64,000 bases of DNA from positions 155,001 through 219,000 of the forward strand of contig WPIO01000216.1 in assembly GCA_009760855.2 (NCBI GenBank). Reading direction: 5' to 3'. Source of the stretch: Cristatella mucedo (lineage: Eukaryota; Bryozoa; Phylactolaemata; Cristatellidae). Made by a program: the position numbers and the translations under genes. The notes under the pieces were generated by a model. The model had not been told where the DNA came from, ran no database searches, and worked only from the letters and a program-made list of their open reading frames with translations. The stretch's first letter is position 1. The number at the start of each line of letters is the position of its first letter. This document shows, piece by piece, positions 61,297 to 64,000 of the stretch.

Positions 61297-61849
61297 ACCT
61301 ATTGAGCTCATACAATCTTGGGCGATGCATGACAATGTATGGCAGGCTCAGCTCAAAATTGCCATCCCCCACTCTCCGTGGCAAGTCCACCACAATTGAC
61401 TAGTCAAAGCTCTAAATTGTCATCGAATTCAACATATACTTATGTTAGAAGTGAAACCTTAGAATTTACAAGCTATATGGCGGGTCAATTGTCAACATTG
61501 CACCTCTGTCGACAGAAATGGCAAGGCCAATAATGCAATCTGTAGAAAACCGACGAGAAGTCGTCTCCACCAAGATAAAATTCTTATTCCACGTATGACC
61601 GCACTTCTCACTCGCATACTTTTAACCCACTCTGTGCGTCAAATCTTTGGCAAAGCATAGCAATTGCTCAAAAAATGGCTATACAGTATGATTCATCAGA
61701 AATCACCCGACTGTGGATGGGCAAGGCTCGAAGCGTAAGCATCACACTGTATTTAAAGTAAAATCGCATCCTTTGAATTAATCACATACGGAAATTGCAA
61801 GCGATGAATAACAATTGAAACCAATGGCCCGGACCATGACTCAAGCAAT
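61297..61849. other. unassigned sequence, no gene seen
   Basis: Flank of the young LINE-A. The RT frame runs on by chance to 61393. No other feature recognised. Confidence 0.35.
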
Positions 61850-62060
61850 GGCATTTTAAGCTGCTATGCTCGTTGAAAAATGCTAGCTGATTTAACAGTC
61901 TCATGTGTATAGCGGTAGCGGCCTTCACGACCATCAAAATCGCTTGCAAGGGAAATAAAGGACTGCCCACCGCAGGTTTCGAACCCACGACCTTGGGACC
62001 AAAGTCGCGAAAAGCAACCACCTTACCAAGTATGCCATTACGGCTAACTAATATCCTCAA
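61850..62060 (-). mobile_element. SINE-2 copy b (tRNA-derived)
   Basis: On minus: a tRNA-like head with an ACTTGGTAAGGTGG A-box region and a perfect B-box GGTTCGAAACC (GTGGGTTCGAAACCTGCGG), then a body with GCTACCGCTATACACATGAG followed by ACTGTTAAATCAGC, matching SINE-2 copy a. The head also has the spacing of a tRNA, but the body homology argues for a SINE rather than a tRNA gene. Confidence 0.65.
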
Positions 62061-63934
62061 TGTTAGGTAATCGACAGCATTGGTCACGGTCAATACCACA
62101 ATTCGTGGAGAATTGACACGACAGGCTTTGCAAAACTGCAGCTCTAATTACGCGTAAATCCAAGCTATGCGTGCACATAGTTTGCACTAATTGTTGGCAC
62201 GTCTAATCGAAGGCAATTGCTTGGCAATCGACAGCCATGGCTGAGGGAAATAAGCCAAAACATAATGGTTCGTTACAATTGGACCAACAGTTGCTGGGAG
62301 AACCTCCTAGTTTTCTTGAGTGTAGCAGAGCACTGCATTAAAAGTGCGAACACATTCGTTAAAATAGTCGCAAATTTGTAATCGAGGGTCACACACAAAG
62401 TCTTCGGCATTGACGACTAAAAAGTCTTGCTAGAGCTCAGTGAATTGTCTGCACATTGAAACTTTTGCGGCAGTTGACAGGAGGCAGACTTTGTAAAATC
62501 TTGCTGCAAGTAGCCAATATTTCATTATATTTTTCTATTTTATATTGACGTATTAGGTATATTTGGTCAGGGCAAGGAATCCCTTAAAAGTTGGCTGTCG
62601 CCAAAAAGAGCCGCAGCAGTCAGGTTTTTCAAACGGGAAAGATAATCTTAATCATGCAATAATGCCGGGCCACGACGCAACTGTTTAACACTCCATGCCC
62701 TTGACAGTCAAGGGAAAGGTCGCCTTGACATACGGACCAGATGAAGTCTTGAGCAAAGCATGTTGAATAAAAGAATATCAAACTTATCGCGAGCTCGCTT
62801 TTTGCTTACATTATTGGTCGACCACGGTTCCCATATTGTCAGTGGCGCAGATTTAAGTTCACGATGTAAGAATATTGTTGTTCTCGGATGTAGCATGGCC
62901 ACAACTTTAGTGCGAGCAGAGCAAGGTTGGAAAGGAAGAGTGTATCAATAACTTTGAGGTCGATGCGTGTTCGTGGGTGTTAGGACAGAGGGAAGTGTCA
63001 AATCACATAACTTGGTCGGTACTGCTTCAATTCAACGAGTCAGCGTGAGGGCTTTGTCGTTTTAGGCTCAATATTCGTCCTCGTCATTGCCTGTTTCTTG
63101 CTGAAGACTACGTGGCGGATAGTCTACCAGAAATGCTTAGAATTCGGCTGCATAAAAAACAGGCTCAGTAAGTGGTGCACACGGCCGCTGGTCCAAGATA
63201 GAGCTCCAAGACTTGACTTCGCCGAACAACGAGAAACAGCTGTCCTGGGTGAAAGACCTAGCCTCGAGCATAGCTGCTGCTCAGATTTAGAAAGCTTTAG
63301 TGTTGTCATGCAGGTAGATATTGTCAGTGACGATTGAGTCTTTATTGAGTCTTCTTAGTGGTCAATTTGGCAAAAATCTAGTTGAAGTGGCAGTCTCAAA
63401 GGTGCCATTAGGTGAGCATCCGTGTGATTTGCTGCAGCACTTCGGATTCAAATAAAGTTGCTGCAATGCACAGCTATCAAGTGCAATATTATTATTATTA
63501 CTTTCCTGAGCCTTCGTATAGTTGTATTTGCTAACAATTTAGCTGTGCTACCCAAGCTGTTGCCTTTCTATTTATGTATTGCTATGCTACGAGTCTTCCG
63601 TAGAGAAAACAGCACGTGATCGTAGCACGTGATTGTAGCACTTCGAAAAAAAGAAACACGAAGATAAAAGTGCACAACTACGTATTGCTGGACAAGCAGC
63701 CCCAGCGACCTGCACCTAACACAGGGCCCAGGCGGAATCACTGGGTTTTCGGAGCCGAACCATTCTGTTTCAGCATGAGCTTCTGGACAAATTATACCCT
63801 TATCCAAATACCCAGCGATAATTGCCAATGATATGGACCTAGTACTAATCTGACATCGAAGTGTGTTCGCCGTAATCACAAAGACCATAATTCAGTTGAT
63901 AATGAAAATACAAACAATTTGTTTAGTGACTTTT
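62061..63934. other. unassigned sequence, no gene supported
   Basis: Overlapping 60-80 codon frames on both strands at 62708-62951, 63098-63337 and 63568-63888 have no recognisable domains. A CAAGTGCAATATTATTATTATT run at 63479-63500 looks like an isolated LINE-A tail. Confidence 0.4.
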
Positions 63935-64000
63935 GGTACCTTGATCTCTTTCTAGGATTTTTTCAAAAGCAGGAAAGGAATCGCCATAGAAGTGACTAAT
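63935..64000 (-). mobile_element. possible LINE-A 3' stub at window edge
   Basis: TTGATCTCTTTCTAGGATTT resembles the LINE-A TTAATCTCTTTCTAGGCGCTTT terminus. The window ends before this can be confirmed. Confidence 0.35.

Noticed and set aside
61960-62060. Possible tRNA gene (A- and B-box)
   Set aside because: The downstream body matches SINE-2 at 52335, and the cloverleaf stems do not pair well by eye.

Overview
This is a gene-poor, repeat-rich stretch of an animal nuclear genome, most likely an invertebrate with a large genome. The evidence is GT-AG introns with GTAAGT-type donors, CR1/L2-clade non-LTR retrotransposons, tRNA-derived SINEs, solo LTRs and long dinucleotide arrays. I cannot place the species. 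Nothing in the window is organised like a prokaryotic genome.

Host genes. Two gene models can be supported. On the minus strand, a CpG-rich gene for a secreted or surface leucine-rich-repeat protein has its signal-peptide/LRR exon at 6572-7495. After an intron of about 4.8 kb, two small phase-compatible exons follow at 1558-1810 and 1231-1445 (463 residues in total). On the plus strand at 47170-47509, a compact two-exon gene encodes a 78-residue protein, with a good start context, donor, acceptor, compatible phase, stop and a close AATAAA. A weaker coding candidate lies at 53597-53950 (minus).

Decayed Polinton-like island (about 8560-16745). This very AT-rich block differs in composition from its surroundings. 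Broken frames on both strands include a retroviral-type integrase with three acidic residues and a recognisable C-terminal domain, a YqaJ/lambda-exonuclease-type nuclease, and a CxxC...CxxC zinc ribbon of the kind found in Polintons and adintoviruses. It has been split by two LINE insertions and three microsatellites. This is the most unusual content of the window.

Retroelements. LINE-A, a CR1/L2-like element with an (ATT)n tail and a conserved 3' stem-loop, appears in more than fifteen pieces. Two of them (24781-25467 and 59724-61296) are almost identical and must be recent. The longest copy (35847-39200) carries an internal tandem duplication. LINE-B, a second CR1/L2-like family without a microsatellite tail, has a nearly complete endonuclease-plus-RT copy at 54601-57690 and several fragments. 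SINE-1 (three copies) has a tRNA-like head fused to a copy of the LINE-A 3' stem-loop, so LINE-A probably mobilises it. SINE-2 (two copies) has a different body. Two solo LTRs of one LTR-retrotransposon family (22352-23688 and 44242-45768) have TG...CA ends and perfect 4-bp target duplications. They differ mainly in the number and form of internal 122/163-bp tandem repeats.

The remainder is intergenic or intronic sequence in which I see no supported gene.
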